Positions 45,561 to 55,109 of a stretch of 64,000 bases of DNA are shown piece after piece. The position numbers and the translations under genes were made by a program. Position 1 is the first letter of the stretch. Every line of letters begins with the position of its first letter. The notes under the pieces were generated by a model. That model was not told the origin of the DNA. It worked only from the letters and a program-made list of their open reading frames with translations, and did no database searches. This DNA is from Sphingobium yanoikuyae (GTDB lineage: Bacteria > Pseudomonadota > Alphaproteobacteria > Sphingomonadales > Sphingomonadaceae), in the NCBI RefSeq assembly GCF_013001025.1, contig NZ_CP053022.1, positions 62,001 through 126,000 of the forward strand. Direction: 5' to 3'.

Positions 45561-46831
45561 CCGCCGACATTCTTGAGCGACTTGTCGTTTGGTCTGATCA
45601 GCGGATCGCCGGTGAACTTTCCATCGACCGTGGCGGCGCAATGCATTTCATCTATGCCGACGATTGGTTAGCCGATCCAGCGGCAGGCCCGCTTTCGCAC
45701 GCGCTTCCAAAGCAAGCAGAGCCATTCGGCGATGCGTTATGTAAAGCCGTCTTTGGTGGACTCCTGCCCGAAGAGGGGCAACGAACAGCCATCGCGCGGG
45801 CCCTCGGAGTATCGCCTGACAATCCCTTTCGATTGTTGGCTGCGCTCGGCGGTGATGTTGCAGGCGCGCTCGCCTTTTTGCCCGAAGGGGAGAAACCGCC
45901 GCTGCCTCCTGAAGGTGAGCTGCCCCCTGCGCTGGATGATGCCGAGCTTGCGGTTTTAATCGGTCGCCTGCCGCGCGTACCGATGCTGGCCGGGCAAGGG
46001 GGCGCTCGGCTCAGCTTGGCTGGCGCCCAGGGCAAGCTCCCCGTCGTGCTGGCCGAGGGGCGGGTGGCCGTGCCGCGCGTAGGTGAGCCATCTACACACC
46101 TCATCAAGCCAGAGCCAGATCGCTTTCCAGGCCTTGCCGCCAATGAAGGCTTCTGCCTGGCACTGGCGCGCGCGGTGGGTCTCGATGCTGCCATGGCAGA
46201 GTGGCGAGAGGTCGCTGATAAACCCTATCTGCTGGTCACTCGTTACGATCGTCTGGATCGCGATGGTCATACGATCCGGTTGCATCAGGAGGATTTTGCG
46301 CAGGCGCAGGGCGTGCCGTCCAACCGCAAATATGCCAGCGAAGGCGGGCCAACCTTCCGCGATTGCTTCGCGTTGGCGCGCCAGGCGACCACCCGGCCGG
46401 CACGCGAGGTGCTGAAGCTTGCCGACGCGGCAATCTTCAATGTGATCATCGGCAACGCTGACGCCCATGCGAAAAATTATAGTCTCGTTCGGCAGAGCAA
46501 GGGCGAGGTCGTGCTCGCACCGCTGTACGATCTGGTTGCAACCCACATGTGGCCAGAGCTGTCAGCGAAGCTCGCCATGCGTTTCGGCCGTGCCGCTACG
46601 CTGGAGGAAATAAATGCCGGAAGCTTTGTGCGCTTTGCTGGCGATACGGGACTGGCTCTACCGTTTCTTCGTCGCCGCGTGGCGGCGCTCGCGGGCCGGG
46701 TCCGAGAGGTCATTTCAGGTGGCGTCACCGTGCCAGGGCTAGATGGCACCGCTCGCCTCGGTGAACTCCCGTCAATTGTTCTCGACCGTGCTGCTCGGTT
46801 GGCACTGAAGGCAGAACTGCATGGTAATTAA
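45557..46831 (+). CDS. hipA: HipA-type serine/threonine kinase toxin
   Basis: 424 aa from GTG 45557. Family marks: LSIDRGGAMHFIYADDWL at the N-terminus, RLSLAGAQGKLPVVL, THLIKPEP, the active-site ADAAIFNVIIGNADAHAKNYSLV and LAPLYDLVATHMWPE (metal-binding Asp). HipA toxins phosphorylate tRNA synthetases (GltX or others) and cause growth arrest. All catalytic blocks look intact, so the toxin is probably functional and held by HipB. Confidence 0.92.
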   Translation: MTADILERLVVWSDQRIAGELSIDRGGAMHFIYADDWLADPAAGPLSHALPKQAEPFGDALCKAVFGGLLPEEGQRTAIARALGVSPDNPFRLLAALGGDVAGALAFLPEGEKPPLPPEGELPPALDDAELAVLIGRLPRVPMLAGQGGARLSLAGAQGKLPVVLAEGRVAVPRVGEPSTHLIKPEPDRFPGLAANEGFCLALARAVGLDAAMAEWREVADKPYLLVTRYDRLDRDGHTIRLHQEDFAQAQGVPSNRKYASEGGPTFRDCFALARQATTRPAREVLKLADAAIFNVIIGNADAHAKNYSLVRQSKGEVVLAPLYDLVATHMWPELSAKLAMRFGRAATLEEINAGSFVRFAGDTGLALPFLRRRVAALAGRVREVISGGVTVPGLDGTARLGELPSIVLDRAARLALKAELHGN

Positions 46832-46907
46832 GATTATGATATTAAACGATAAAAACTGATAATATTTCTTATGTTAAATGTCACCCATGACTTAATTTGA
46901 TGCGTTT

Positions 46908-47768
46908 TCACACTCTAAGAATGCCAAAGCTGACGCTATCGCTTGGAGATATTTCGTAACTTACGTAAATGGCGTCATCACCATTGGCGCTTTCTCGCAA
47001 AGGAGGTGTGCCATCTTCAAGTACGAAAAGCACCGGTGGCGCTGAGAATGGGTAAGGGCTGGAGTCGTTCATCATACCGAATGCACGAATCTGGAAAGTG
47101 TATCTCCGCTCGTCTGCATCGATCAATGCAAGTAGTTTTTGGGCCGCATCCAGCACAGATGATGGTAGATCGAGCGATCTGTTGCCTAGTAGCTCCTCGA
47201 CATAGTAGCTGAGATCGCCTGCTCCATAATCTAGAAAAGGTTGGTCAAAACCCGAAATGGCGTGACCTGGTAGCCAAAAGGGAGTTTCTCTCGCAGGATC
47301 AATGTCTAACAATCGCCTATGGTAATCCTTAGGCTGTTGGGACGGTACGGGTGTGATGTCTGCTCCAGCGACCGCTACTGACGGTACCAGGCGCACGATT
47401 GCGCCACGATCCCAAGCCCAGATCTGAAGCCACTCCGTACCCAGGTTCACTCCCTTGAGAAGCCCGAGTTGCGGAAGATGTATTTGCAAAACGGGTTCTA
47501 GCCAGCGACCATCTTCCGCTGGCCAAGGAAAATCGACAGAGGTAAAAAGTGGTCCGGCCAATATCGCCCCGCGACGGTCGATTATGTCTTGCGCTTCGAT
47601 CAGAACCGGCCAAGCCAAATTGATTCGCTCACAATGTTGGAAGATCGCCCGCACAGTTTCATGTCGGTGGATTTTGTCAGAACTGTCGGACTGTATGACG
47701 CCCAATAGCTGCTCGATACCGTGGGCTATGCCGGTGTCTATCACGTGCTTTAGTTTCGCCCTAAGCAT
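46908..47768 (-). CDS. Hypothetical protein, 286 aa
   Basis: Mixed alpha/beta protein. The middle (WLEPVLQIHLPQLGLLKGVNLGTEWLQIWAWDRG) faintly recalls DUF1963/YwqG-like proteins, but I do not claim membership. A lower-GC gene than its neighbours, between hipA (convergent) and the MIT_C-like fragment (same strand), so probably part of the same acquired island. No signal peptide or membrane segment. Confidence 0.6.
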   Translation of the reverse strand: MLRAKLKHVIDTGIAHGIEQLLGVIQSDSSDKIHRHETVRAIFQHCERINLAWPVLIEAQDIIDRRGAILAGPLFTSVDFPWPAEDGRWLEPVLQIHLPQLGLLKGVNLGTEWLQIWAWDRGAIVRLVPSVAVAGADITPVPSQQPKDYHRRLLDIDPARETPFWLPGHAISGFDQPFLDYGAGDLSYYVEELLGNRSLDLPSSVLDAAQKLLALIDADERRYTFQIRAFGMMNDSSPYPFSAPPVLFVLEDGTPPLRESANGDDAIYVSYEISPSDSVSFGILRV

Positions 47769-47835
47769 ATTACGAACTCACTATCGTTCCCGCTGAATAG
47801 GCCACTCAAGGCGGAATATTAAGCGCGGGCGCAAA

Positions 47836-48113
47836 TCAATCAGCCTTTGAGGTTCTCAGATAGATAACCTCGAAGGCCTTCACTGATCTGAACTGCTGAA
47901 GCCTGTTAGCAAAGCTGAAGGCGTCGTTGAGCTCATACTGCTGAAAAATATCCAACCCCCTATCGAGAGCGATTTTCCATCCGGTATCGGTCACTATGTG
48001 GCGGGCATGGATGGTGTTGGTTTGGTCAAACTCCCATGTGAAACTGATCCCGATACCTTCGCAAGACTGCGCTATTGCCCCAAGGTTCTCTGCCTGTTTT
48101 TCCGGACGAATGC
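47836..48113 (-). pseudogene. C-terminal fragment with possible MIT_C domain, cut by IS21
   Basis: About 90 residues: ENLGAIAQSCEGIGISFTWEFDQTNTIHARHIVTDTGWKIALDRGLDIFQQYE. The pattern IH-x-R-x-I-x-x-x-x-GW-x-I-x-x-x-RGLDIF matches the MIT_C (phospholipase-D-like, MIT-associated) domain found at the C-terminus of some bacterial conflict-system proteins. The frame enters directly from the left end of the IS21 element, so the N-terminal part of the gene is lost. Confidence 0.5.
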
Positions 48114-48220
48114 TGTCTGTTGATTTCCACTGAGAAGTGACCCGGGTAGGGCATAAATTTCCACTGAGAATTGACCCATGTTGAACTCGTCCCTGGCTTT
48201 GACAAGCGAGGGTATATGGA

Positions 48221-49753
48221 GTGTTGGACATGGCGTTATTGAGCGTTATCCGGCGCTGGCATTTTCGCGATCATCTACCGATCCGGGAGATAGCGCGGCG
48301 CACCGGACTATCACGCAACACGATCCGCAAATATTTGCGGTCCGAGACGATCGATCCGCGTTTCAATGTGCCTGATCGACCAAGCAAACTGGACCCATTT
48401 GCTGAGCATCTGGCGGCCTGGCTGCGGCGCGAGATGGGTCGATCGCGCAAGCAGAAGCGCACGATCAAGCAGTTTCACGCCGATCTGGTGAGCCTGGGTT
48501 ATGAAGGATCCTACAACCGGGTTGCCGCTTTTGCTCGGGACTGGCGCGAAGATTATCGGCGCCAGCAACAGATTGGCGGGCGTGGGACATTCGTGCCCCT
48601 GTCGTTCGCGCCGGGGGAAGCTTTCCAGTTTGATTGGAGTGAGGACTGGGCAATCATTGCCGGGGTTCGGACCAAGCTGCAGGTCGCGCATTTCAAGCTC
48701 AGTTACAGCCGGGCATTCATCGTGCGCGCCTACCTTCTGCAAACCCATGAGATGCTGTTCGACGCCCATAATCACGCCTTCCGCGTACTGGGCGGCGTGC
48801 CGCGCCGGGGTATCTATGACAATATGCGCACGGCCGTCGACAAGGTCGGGCGTGGCAAGGAACGCACCGTCAACGCGCGCTTCCTGACGATGGTCAGCCA
48901 TTATCTGTTTGAAGCCGAGTTCTGTAACCCGGCTGCGGGATGGGAAAAGGGGCAGGTCGAGAAGAATGTCCAGGATGCGCGGCACCGTCTGTGGCAACCC
49001 ACGCCGCAGGCCGAGAGCCTTGATGAGTTGAACCTGTGGCTGGAGGAGCGCTGCAAGGCGTTATGGGAGGACATCCCTCACGGGATCGAACCTGGGTCGG
49101 TTGCCAATGCCTGGGCCGATGAATCTGAGTGTCTGATGGTTGCGGGCAGGCCCTTCGATGGTTTTGTGGAATATCGCAAACGGGTATCGCCGACCTGCCT
49201 CATCCACTTTGAGCGCAATCGCTACAGCGTACCGGCCTCTTTCGCCAATCGCACTGTCAGCCTGCGCGTCTATCCTGATCGCTTCCAGGTCGTCGCCGAG
49301 GGGCAGCCAATCTGCGCACATCAGCGCATCATCAACCGCTCTCACGACGGTCCAGGTCATACGGTTTATGACTGGCGCCATTATCTGGCGGTCGTGCAGC
49401 GCAAACCCGGCGCCCTGCGCAACGGAGCGCCCTTCCTTGAGCTACCCGATGCGTTCCAGCGTCTGCAGCGACATCTGTTGCGCAATCCCGGCGGCGACAG
49501 GGAAATGGTCGAAATACTGGCGCTGGTTCTTCATCATGATGAGCAACTGGTGCTGACGGCGGTCACCATGGCGCTGGAGGCTGGCGTTCCGACCAAGACC
49601 CATATCCTCAATCTGCTCTATAGGCTGGTCGACGGAAAACCGATCTCCACGCCGCCGGTGACGGCGCCCCAGGCGCTCAAACTGGTCAGCGAGCCGATGG
49701 CCAATGTCGAACGCTATGATGATCTGCGCAAGGAGAAGCGTCATGCGTCATGA
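48221..49753 (+). CDS. istA: IS21 transposase IstA
   Basis: 510 aa from GTG 48221 (alternative ATG 48230). N-terminal [29 protein letters not shown] catalytic residues in [22 protein letters not shown] and [12 protein letters not shown]-terminal beta-barrel region [20 protein letters not shown]. Works with IstB in cut-and-paste transposition. Confidence 0.95.
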   Translation: MLDMALLSVIRRWHFRDHLPIREIARRTGLSRNTIRKYLRSETIDPRFNVPDRPSKLDPFAEHLAAWLRREMGRSRKQKRTIKQFHADLVSLGYEGSYNRVAAFARDWREDYRRQQQIGGRGTFVPLSFAPGEAFQFDWSEDWAIIAGVRTKLQVAHFKLSYSRAFIVRAYLLQTHEMLFDAHNHAFRVLGGVPRRGIYDNMRTAVDKVGRGKERTVNARFLTMVSHYLFEAEFCNPAAGWEKGQVEKNVQDARHRLWQPTPQAESLDELNLWLEERCKALWEDIPHGIEPGSVANAWADESECLMVAGRPFDGFVEYRKRVSPTCLIHFERNRYSVPASFANRTVSLRVYPDRFQVVAEGQPICAHQRIINRSHDGPGHTVYDWRHYLAVVQRKPGALRNGAPFLELPDAFQRLQRHLLRNPGGDREMVEILALVLHHDEQLVLTAVTMALEAGVPTKTHILNLLYRLVDGKPISTPPVTAPQALKLVSEPMANVERYDDLRKEKRHAS

Positions 49754-50549
49754 CCCTGCCAGCGGCGCCATCGTCGTCATGCTCCGCAGCCTCAAGATGC
49801 ATGGCATGGCGCAGGCCGTCACCGATCTCATGGAACAGGGATCTCCAGCCTTCGAAGCCGCCATCCCGATCCTCTCCCAGTTGCTCAAAGCCGAGACAGC
49901 AGAACGGGAGGTTCGGTCTGTGGCCTATCAGCTCAAGATCGCGCGCTTCCCTGTCTATCGCGATCTGGCCGGCTTCGACTTTACCAGTAGCGAGGTCAAT
50001 GAAGCTCTAGTGCGTCAGTTGCATCGCTGCGACTTCATCGACATCGCCGACAATATCGTGCTGGTCGGCGGTCCTGGCACCGGCAAGAGCCATGTGGCAA
50101 CGGCGCTGGGCATCCAGGCCATCGAACATCATCGAAAGCGCGTCCGCTTCTTCTCGACGGTCGAACTGGTCAATGCGCTCGAGCAGGAAAAAGCACAGGG
50201 CAAGGCCGGTCAGATCGCCAATCGCCTCCTGCACTCCGATCTCGTTATCCTGGATGAGCTTGGATATCTGCCGTTCAGTGCTTCAGGTGGCGCGCTGCTC
50301 TTCCATCTGCTGAGCAAACTCTACGAGCGCACCAGCGTCATCATCACCACAAACCTGAGCTTCAGCGAATGGGCCACCGTGTTCGGCGACGCCAAAATGA
50401 CCACGGCGCTTCTCGATCGGCTTACCCATCACTGCCACATCCTGGAGACCGGCAACGATAGCTTCCGCTTCAAAAACAGCTCTGCCAAGCAGGCCAGAAC
50501 CCAAAGGAGAAAACCACGAGTTGACCCACACATGACACCCGAAACATAA
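49743..50549 (+). CDS. istB: IS21 helper ATPase IstB
   Basis: 268 aa from ATG 49743, which overlaps the istA end and follows AAGGAG (49731-49736). AAA+ ATPase: Walker A in [16 protein letters not shown], Walker [15 protein letters not shown], sensor [13 protein letters not shown]. It assembles on target DNA and recruits IstA. Confidence 0.95.
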   Translation: MRHDPASGAIVVMLRSLKMHGMAQAVTDLMEQGSPAFEAAIPILSQLLKAETAEREVRSVAYQLKIARFPVYRDLAGFDFTSSEVNEALVRQLHRCDFIDIADNIVLVGGPGTGKSHVATALGIQAIEHHRKRVRFFSTVELVNALEQEKAQGKAGQIANRLLHSDLVILDELGYLPFSASGGALLFHLLSKLYERTSVIITTNLSFSEWATVFGDAKMTTALLDRLTHHCHILETGNDSFRFKNSSAKQARTQRRKPRVDPHMTPET

Positions 50550-50612
50550 TCCGCAGACGGGTCACTTCTCGATGGAAAACCCGGGTCACTTCTCAGTGGA
50601 AATCAACAGACA

Positions 50613-50815
50613 TAGGTTCGCGCGCTCTTGTCGTAACTCATGTTGTCCGGTGCTAGGCCGAGATAGCGGTTCAGGTCCGTCGAGGCTTGATTGACCGACA
50701 CGTTGAAGGTGTCGATGATATCCCCGCGATTGACGTAGCCTTCCCAAAAAAGCCTGAATTCGATGAACTCGAGCTTGCGCTCGACGCCCCATCTTAAATT
50801 CAGTTTCTCGTCCAC
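50613..50815 (-). pseudogene. BrxR/CapW-like WYL regulator, N-terminal fragment cut by IS21
   Basis: From GTG 50815: LRWGVERKLEFIEFRLFWEGYVNRGDIIDTFNVSVNQASTDLNRYLGLAPDNMSYDKSARTYV is the N-terminal winged helix of the BrxR/CapW group of WYL-domain repressors that sit in front of BREX, CBASS and related defence loci. The frame stops inside IS21; the WYL domain is not found on the other side of the element. GGGGA upstream is a fair ribosome-binding site. Confidence 0.7.
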
Positions 50816-50957
50816 GGTTAGTCCCCTGTCTGGGAATCAATTTCTAGACCCACCCAGAAAGTTGACTCTCAAATCGTCTAACTGGGAATGGAGTCAGCAG
50901 CAACCCTTGTTGCCGGCGTATCGGACGCCACCAATGCCCTGATAGCGCTGAGGCTTT

Positions 50958-51423
50958 TCAAATCTGCACACGCGTGGCATCGAGATGCCGAAATGCTCGG
51001 TCCCGGCAGGTGAGCAGGATCACCTGCATACGCTGAGAGGCTTCCTCCAGGATTTCCGTCATCAGATCGAGCCGGCCGTCGTCGGAATAGACCAGCGGAT
51101 CGTCGAGGATCAGCGAAACCGGCATGCCCTGCTCCAGCAGCATGTCGGCAAAGGCGAGGCGGGTCAGCACCGCCAGCTGCTCCTGCGTCCCTTTTGAGAG
51201 CGTGCCGCAGGCTTCGCTCAGACCTGATCGCGTGACCGAGGCCAGGCCGAGCTCTTCATCGAAGCTGAGGTCGGCCCCGGGAAACAGGCGCTCGACATGG
51301 ACGCGGGCGCGTTGGGCCACCGGGCCAACGAAGGTTCGGGATGCCTCAGCGCGCGCCTCGTCCAGTACGTCCTTGAGCATTTTGACCGTGGCGGCCTCTT
51401 CGTCGACCGCGCGCGGCCGACTG
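50958..51423 (-). pseudogene. SMC/SbcC-like ATPase, C-terminal fragment
   Basis: The C-terminal ABC half: signature GTLSKGTQEQLAVLTRLAFADMLL, Walker B VSLILDDPLVYSDDGRLDLM and a final VILLTCRDRAFRHL. This matches YhaN/SbcC-type SMC-like ATPases. The N-terminal head and most of the coiled coil are missing. The open frame continues to about 51423, where the strand of homology flips. Confidence 0.7.
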
Positions 51424-51720
51424 AAAGTTATCGAGCGGGAGCTGGCGGACGAGACCGAGCAAGAACAGCGCGCCGGTCTTGTTCAGTCTCTGGAGATCGC
51501 CAGGGCTGCCGCGCAGATCCTGGAGACCCGCAAAGCCGAGCATGGGAATTTCTCTGCAAACCTCGATCGTCTCGACGATCTGCAATCGCAGCATGAGGCG
51601 GCGAAGGAAGCGCTGGCGGCCGCTGGCGAATCTTTGACCGCAATCACCGCCGATCGCGATCAGCTTGCAGATCAGCTGGAAGCGGGACGCACGAAAGTCG
51701 CGGATGCAAAGGCAGGCCGA
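51421..51720 (+). pseudogene. Inverted coiled-coil piece of the SMC-like ATPase
   Basis: On the plus strand RLKVIERELADETEQEQRAGLVQ, LETRKAEHGNFSANLDRLDDLQSQHEAAKEALAAAGESL and ITADRDQLADQLEAGRTKVADAK are heptad-rich coiled coil. They lie head-on to the C-terminal fragment at 50958. A small inversion inside one former gene is the simplest explanation. Confidence 0.55.
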
Positions 51721-51937
51721 TACGCAGCTTCGCGCCTGGCGTTTCCATGCTGTCGAACAGCTCGGTCGGATCGTCGAGATGGTGACGGTGGAGGAGCGGC
51801 GCAGGAAGCAGCCAGAGCCCTGCTTCCATCTCCTGCGCGACGGGCTCGGTGAGCAGGATGATATTGTCCGAGGCTTTGTGACGGACGCGGTCCCACAGTC
51901 CGCCGTTGCGGGCATAGTCGTGATTAATGATAGATGC
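51721..51937 (-). pseudogene. Metallophosphoesterase (SbcD/YhaO-like) fragment
   Basis: NHDYARNGGLWDRVRHKASDNIILLTEPVAQEMEAGLWLLPAPLLHRHHLDDPTELFDSMETPGAKLRIGL. N-H-D is the central metal-binding motif of calcineurin-type exonucleases, and the rest resembles SbcD/YhaO partners of SMC-like ATPases. Both ends are missing. It abuts the truncated TM0106 gene on the same strand. Confidence 0.55.
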
Positions 51938-53048
51938 GGGCCTCCGGATAAGCCGTGAGGCGATCACGAAAAAACGCAAGCAGCCGTTCGAGCGCTTGCG
52001 CTTCGGCGGCATGGTCATGAGCCCAGAAGGCATGGAAACTATCATCGGCCCACACGCCGTGCAGATATTCAAGGCCTCCCTCATAATGGGGGTCGCCCTC
52101 GATGTCGTAGAAGAGATCGCCCGCCTGCGGCCGAGGGAGCAGGTCAAAGCCTTTGCCTGGCTGTGCCGGACGCAACTCGAAGGCGGGTTCGCCGGTTTTG
52201 CGCGCGTGCTGCAGTCTGGCCTGGCCGACAAGCTTCTCCGCCGTCGCACTCGCAACGCCGCGCACCGGGCCGTCATGCCGAGCCAGCGCGGCCATGGTTT
52301 CGATGCCGGACGCCTCCAACTTCTTCACTTGGCCGCGTGTAACATTGGCAACCTGGAACAGGCTGTCCTGGCTGGTGAGGACGGCGTCGCAATGGTCGGC
52401 CCATCGGCACAGCGAACAATCCGCGCAGGGGATCGGCCGCGTTGGCTCAGGGGAAGCAACAAAGACCTCGAGCTTAGCCCGCGCACCGCGCGCATAATGG
52501 GCATAGTCGGCCAACCTCAGCGTCGCGCGCGTGCCATCTCCTAGCTGCACATGCGCGTGCTCAGGCATCACGCCCTGGATCTCCGCCAAAAGGTCGGAAT
52601 AGAGCACGAGCTGCAGCACATGCTTGGGATGGGCTTTGCGCTTGAGCTTGGTGTCGGTCACTTCGTAGCTGAACGGCCCCAGCAATGATGGTCGCTCGAC
52701 TCGCTCGAGAAAATCGGACCACCCACCCCAACGCTCGGCGAGAAAAGCCCCTTGAAAGATGATCTGCGAGCCTTGCGCCAAGGCCGCTCGCGTCTCGTCT
52801 GCATTCTGTGCAAGATCGCCACGCGCAATCTCGACTACCCCGTTGCCCGCGTCTTTCAGCTTCTCCAAATGGGCGGCCTCATGGGCATCGCCTTGTTTCT
52901 GAAGCAGGGCTGCATCCTCGGTATCTTCCCGGGGAGTGAGCGGCTCGCCGCGCATATAGGCAAGGTCGAGCGCTGTCGCATGCGCGCAGCCGACGAACCG
53001 CATCAGGTCCGTCGCTGAAAACAGGATGGTGTTCCCGATCGTCCTCAC
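51924..53048 (-). CDS. TM0106 family RecB-like nuclease, C-terminally truncated
   Basis: About 374 aa remain of a protein that normally exceeds 1000. GTG 53048 with GGGGG upstream gives the family start RTIGNTILFSATDLMRFVGCAHATALDLAYMRGE; ATG 53120 would add an atypical extension. The RecB-like nuclease core has TDTKLKRKAHPKHVLQLVLYSDLL, with a Cys cluster CADCSLCRWADHC, then DLFYDIEGDPHYEGGLEYLHGVW (DEDD-exonuclease start). The frame ends at ARIYH-stop where metallophosphoesterase DNA begins, so the helicase half is lost. Divergent from the WYL regulator at 53153. Confidence 0.8.
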   Translation of the reverse strand: MRTIGNTILFSATDLMRFVGCAHATALDLAYMRGEPLTPREDTEDAALLQKQGDAHEAAHLEKLKDAGNGVVEIARGDLAQNADETRAALAQGSQIIFQGAFLAERWGGWSDFLERVERPSLLGPFSYEVTDTKLKRKAHPKHVLQLVLYSDLLAEIQGVMPEHAHVQLGDGTRATLRLADYAHYARGARAKLEVFVASPEPTRPIPCADCSLCRWADHCDAVLTSQDSLFQVANVTRGQVKKLEASGIETMAALARHDGPVRGVASATAEKLVGQARLQHARKTGEPAFELRPAQPGKGFDLLPRPQAGDLFYDIEGDPHYEGGLEYLHGVWADDSFHAFWAHDHAAEAQALERLLAFFRDRLTAYPEARIYH

Positions 53049-53152
53049 TTGGCCCCCTTGATTGCCCAACGCCACCCACGAGGGAATCACCTCGACAGGC
53101 GTTACCCTGATCCTTAGCATGCGAGGGTGTCAATCTGTGACATGGACATGCA

Positions 53153-54136
53153 ATGACTTTCGCCAAGGCCAACGATCTTCTGCGCCTCGCTAAACTCGCC
53201 GCCTCGCGGCGTTTGGGTATCAGCCTTGAGGAGATCTCTCAGGAATTCGGCATTTCGCACCGCACGGCGCAGCGCATGACGAGCGCGCTGGAGGATAATT
53301 TCGCGAATGTCGTTGTTGTGGAAGATGATGATCGCCGCCGGCGCTGGCGCATCGAAAGTCCGATGCCCGAACGGCTGCAACCACGCCAAGAAAACACCAT
53401 CGAGGCGCTGGAAATCGCCGCCCGCGCGGCCCGCGATGAGAACCGGCTTCGCCACGCCCGCGCCCTGGAAGATCTAAGAGACAGCCTGATCACGCGCCTC
53501 TCCCCACGTGATGCGCTGCGCTCCGAAGCCGATGCGGAAGCGGTGCTATCCGCTTTAGGCCAAGTGGCAAGGCCAGGCCCAAAAGTCGCGATGAGACCCG
53601 AGGTCACCGACGTTTTGATCGAGGCTCTGCGCGGACCGTTCAAGATGCGCATGGTCTATGGTGACACCGACGCGGAAACCCGGACTGTCGAGCCGCATGG
53701 GCTCTTGCTGGGCCTGCGCAGTTATCTCGTGGCGCGTCAGGCCGATAAAGACGAAAATCTGCGCCATTTCCGCTTGGACCGGGTTCACAGCGCTGAATGT
53801 CTCGATGAAAGCTTCCCGATCCAGTCTGGCTTTTCCTTGAACGACCATGCCGCTCAGGCTTTCGGCGCCTATCAGGATCCGGGCCAGTATGGTGAGGTCG
53901 TCTGGCGCTTCCTTCCCGAAGCCGCCGCTCGCGCGGCGGAGTTTCAATTCCATCCCCATCAGACCGCAGACCAACAGGCGGATGGCAGTCTAATCATCCG
54001 GTTCAAGGCCGCCGGCTGGTTGGAAATGGCTTGGCACCTCTATCAATGGGGCGATAAGGTCGAAGTGCTTGAACCGGCAGCGCTGAGGGCGCTGGTTCAA
54101 GATTATGCGCGTCCAGACTTTTCGGCCCTGCCTTGA
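53153..54136 (+). CDS. WYL-domain transcriptional regulator (HTH_11 + WYL)
   Basis: 327 aa. N-terminal winged HTH (RRLGISLEEISQEFGISHRTAQRMTSALED), a central WYL domain (KMRMVYGDTDAETRTVEPHGLLLGLRSYLVARQADKDENLRHFRLDRV) and a C-terminal WCX domain ending LEPAALRALVQDYA. Full length for the group. It is divergent from the TM0106 nuclease gene with about 100 bp between, the usual arrangement for a defence-gene regulator. WYL domains sense nucleotides or single-stranded nucleic acid. Confidence 0.92.
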   Translation: MTFAKANDLLRLAKLAASRRLGISLEEISQEFGISHRTAQRMTSALEDNFANVVVVEDDDRRRRWRIESPMPERLQPRQENTIEALEIAARAARDENRLRHARALEDLRDSLITRLSPRDALRSEADAEAVLSALGQVARPGPKVAMRPEVTDVLIEALRGPFKMRMVYGDTDAETRTVEPHGLLLGLRSYLVARQADKDENLRHFRLDRVHSAECLDESFPIQSGFSLNDHAAQAFGAYQDPGQYGEVVWRFLPEAAARAAEFQFHPHQTADQQADGSLIIRFKAAGWLEMAWHLYQWGDKVEVLEPAALRALVQDYARPDFSALP

Positions 54137-54715
54137 GGTCGGTTCGAGCTAACATCCCGCCTGTGGCATGGGCGGCTGTCGGCCACACCGCTGGTTTCGT
54201 TCTACCCTGCGTCACGACGAACGACGATCTCGACACTCAGCTTCGCATAGCGTTAGATTTCGACGGCGTGCTGTTGGATGACGAAGCCAAGAGTCAATAT
54301 GCGGACGGCGGGCTGCCGCTATTTCATCATCATGAGACGACGAACAAGGATCGTCCGTGGAAGGGCGGACCGCTTATGCCGCTACTCCAGAAGATTTCGA
54401 ACATTCAGGAGATCAAGAAGCGGTCGGGGCGGTGAACGACGCCATGAAAGCGGCGCGGGTATCGATCGTCACCGCTCGCAATGCCCCGGCGCACGAGCGC
54501 ATGATGAACACGCTCAAACACGAGGGCATCGAGGTCGACGAACTCTTCCTGACCGGCGGCATCGAGAAGAAGAACATCCTCGACGTGCTCAAGCCAAAAA
54601 ATTCTTTGACGATCAGCTTGGTCGCCTGGAGCCCGCCGCAAAAAGCACCCAATGTGTCCACATCCCTTTTGCATCAGGAAACCAGGGCGAATTGGTCCGG
54701 GGGGATGCGGTATGA
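54133..54715 (+). pseudogene. Cytosolic 5'-nucleotidase (cN-I-like) pseudogene
   Basis: LRIALDFDGVLLDDEAKSQYADGGLPLFHHHE and GPLMPLLQKISNIQ (frame 1), then AVNDAMKAARVSIVTARNAPAHERMMNTLKHEGIEVDELFLTGGIEKK (frame 3), then KKFFDDQLGRLEPAAKSTQCVHIPFASG (frame 2). All match the 5_nucleotid family in order, so at least two frameshifts have broken it. The N-terminal start is also missing. It begins at the end of the WYL gene. Confidence 0.75.
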
Positions 54716-54805
54716 AAGGCTGCATATTCAGAATCGAAACCATCAATCTCGTCTGCACATGAAGGGCACTCAGCGCGATATTCTGTTGGTCATGAGAGGC
54801 CCATG

Positions 54806-55051
54806 TTAAACCAGCGCGCGCGGATGCGGCCGGCTGGTTCCGTCGAAGCAATCCCCTCGGGAGCATCCCTTATTGCGTTCGACGTGCTCCACGTGTGCCT
54901 TCTGTCCATTGCTTCCCGCACCGTGCGAGCGAACCCTGCCATGACATTCGGGACATCGCATTCTGCGCGTGCGTGGCATCTTCAGTGCCAACGCTATGTC
55001 TATGGGCTCCCATCGTCCATTGGCATGAAGTTCTGCAACGACGTCGGACAT
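54806..55051 (-). CDS. Small cysteine-rich, probably zinc-binding protein
   Basis: 81 aa: IDIALALKMPRTRRMRCPECHGRVRSHGAGSNGQKAHVEHVERNKGCSRGDCFDGTSRPHPRALV. CPEC...H, H-x-x-H and C-x-x-x-x-C spacing suggests one treble-clef-like zinc site. The regularity of the Cys/His pattern makes it likely real, although short. No family name is assigned. Confidence 0.55.
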   Translation of the reverse strand: MSDVVAELHANGRWEPIDIALALKMPRTRRMRCPECHGRVRSHGAGSNGQKAHVEHVERNKGCSRGDCFDGTSRPHPRALV

Positions 55052-55109
55052 TAATATCGCCTTTGTTATGAGGTGGGAAAGTTTGCGGCATCGGTCTCAC
55101 AAGCCGGGG

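Larger units (their letters stand above)
48114..50612 (+). mobile_element. Complete IS21-family element
   Basis: 2499 bp. The ends are a 34-bp perfect terminal inverted repeat (48114-48147 and 50579-50612) beginning TGTCTGTTGATTTCCACTGA. Further internal copies of the TTTCCACTGAGAA-TGACCC motif at 48159-48178 and 50556-50575 are the usual multiple IstA-binding repeats. The flanks (AATGC left, TAGGT right) show no target duplication, so recombination or deletion has joined unrelated flanks. Confidence 0.93.
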
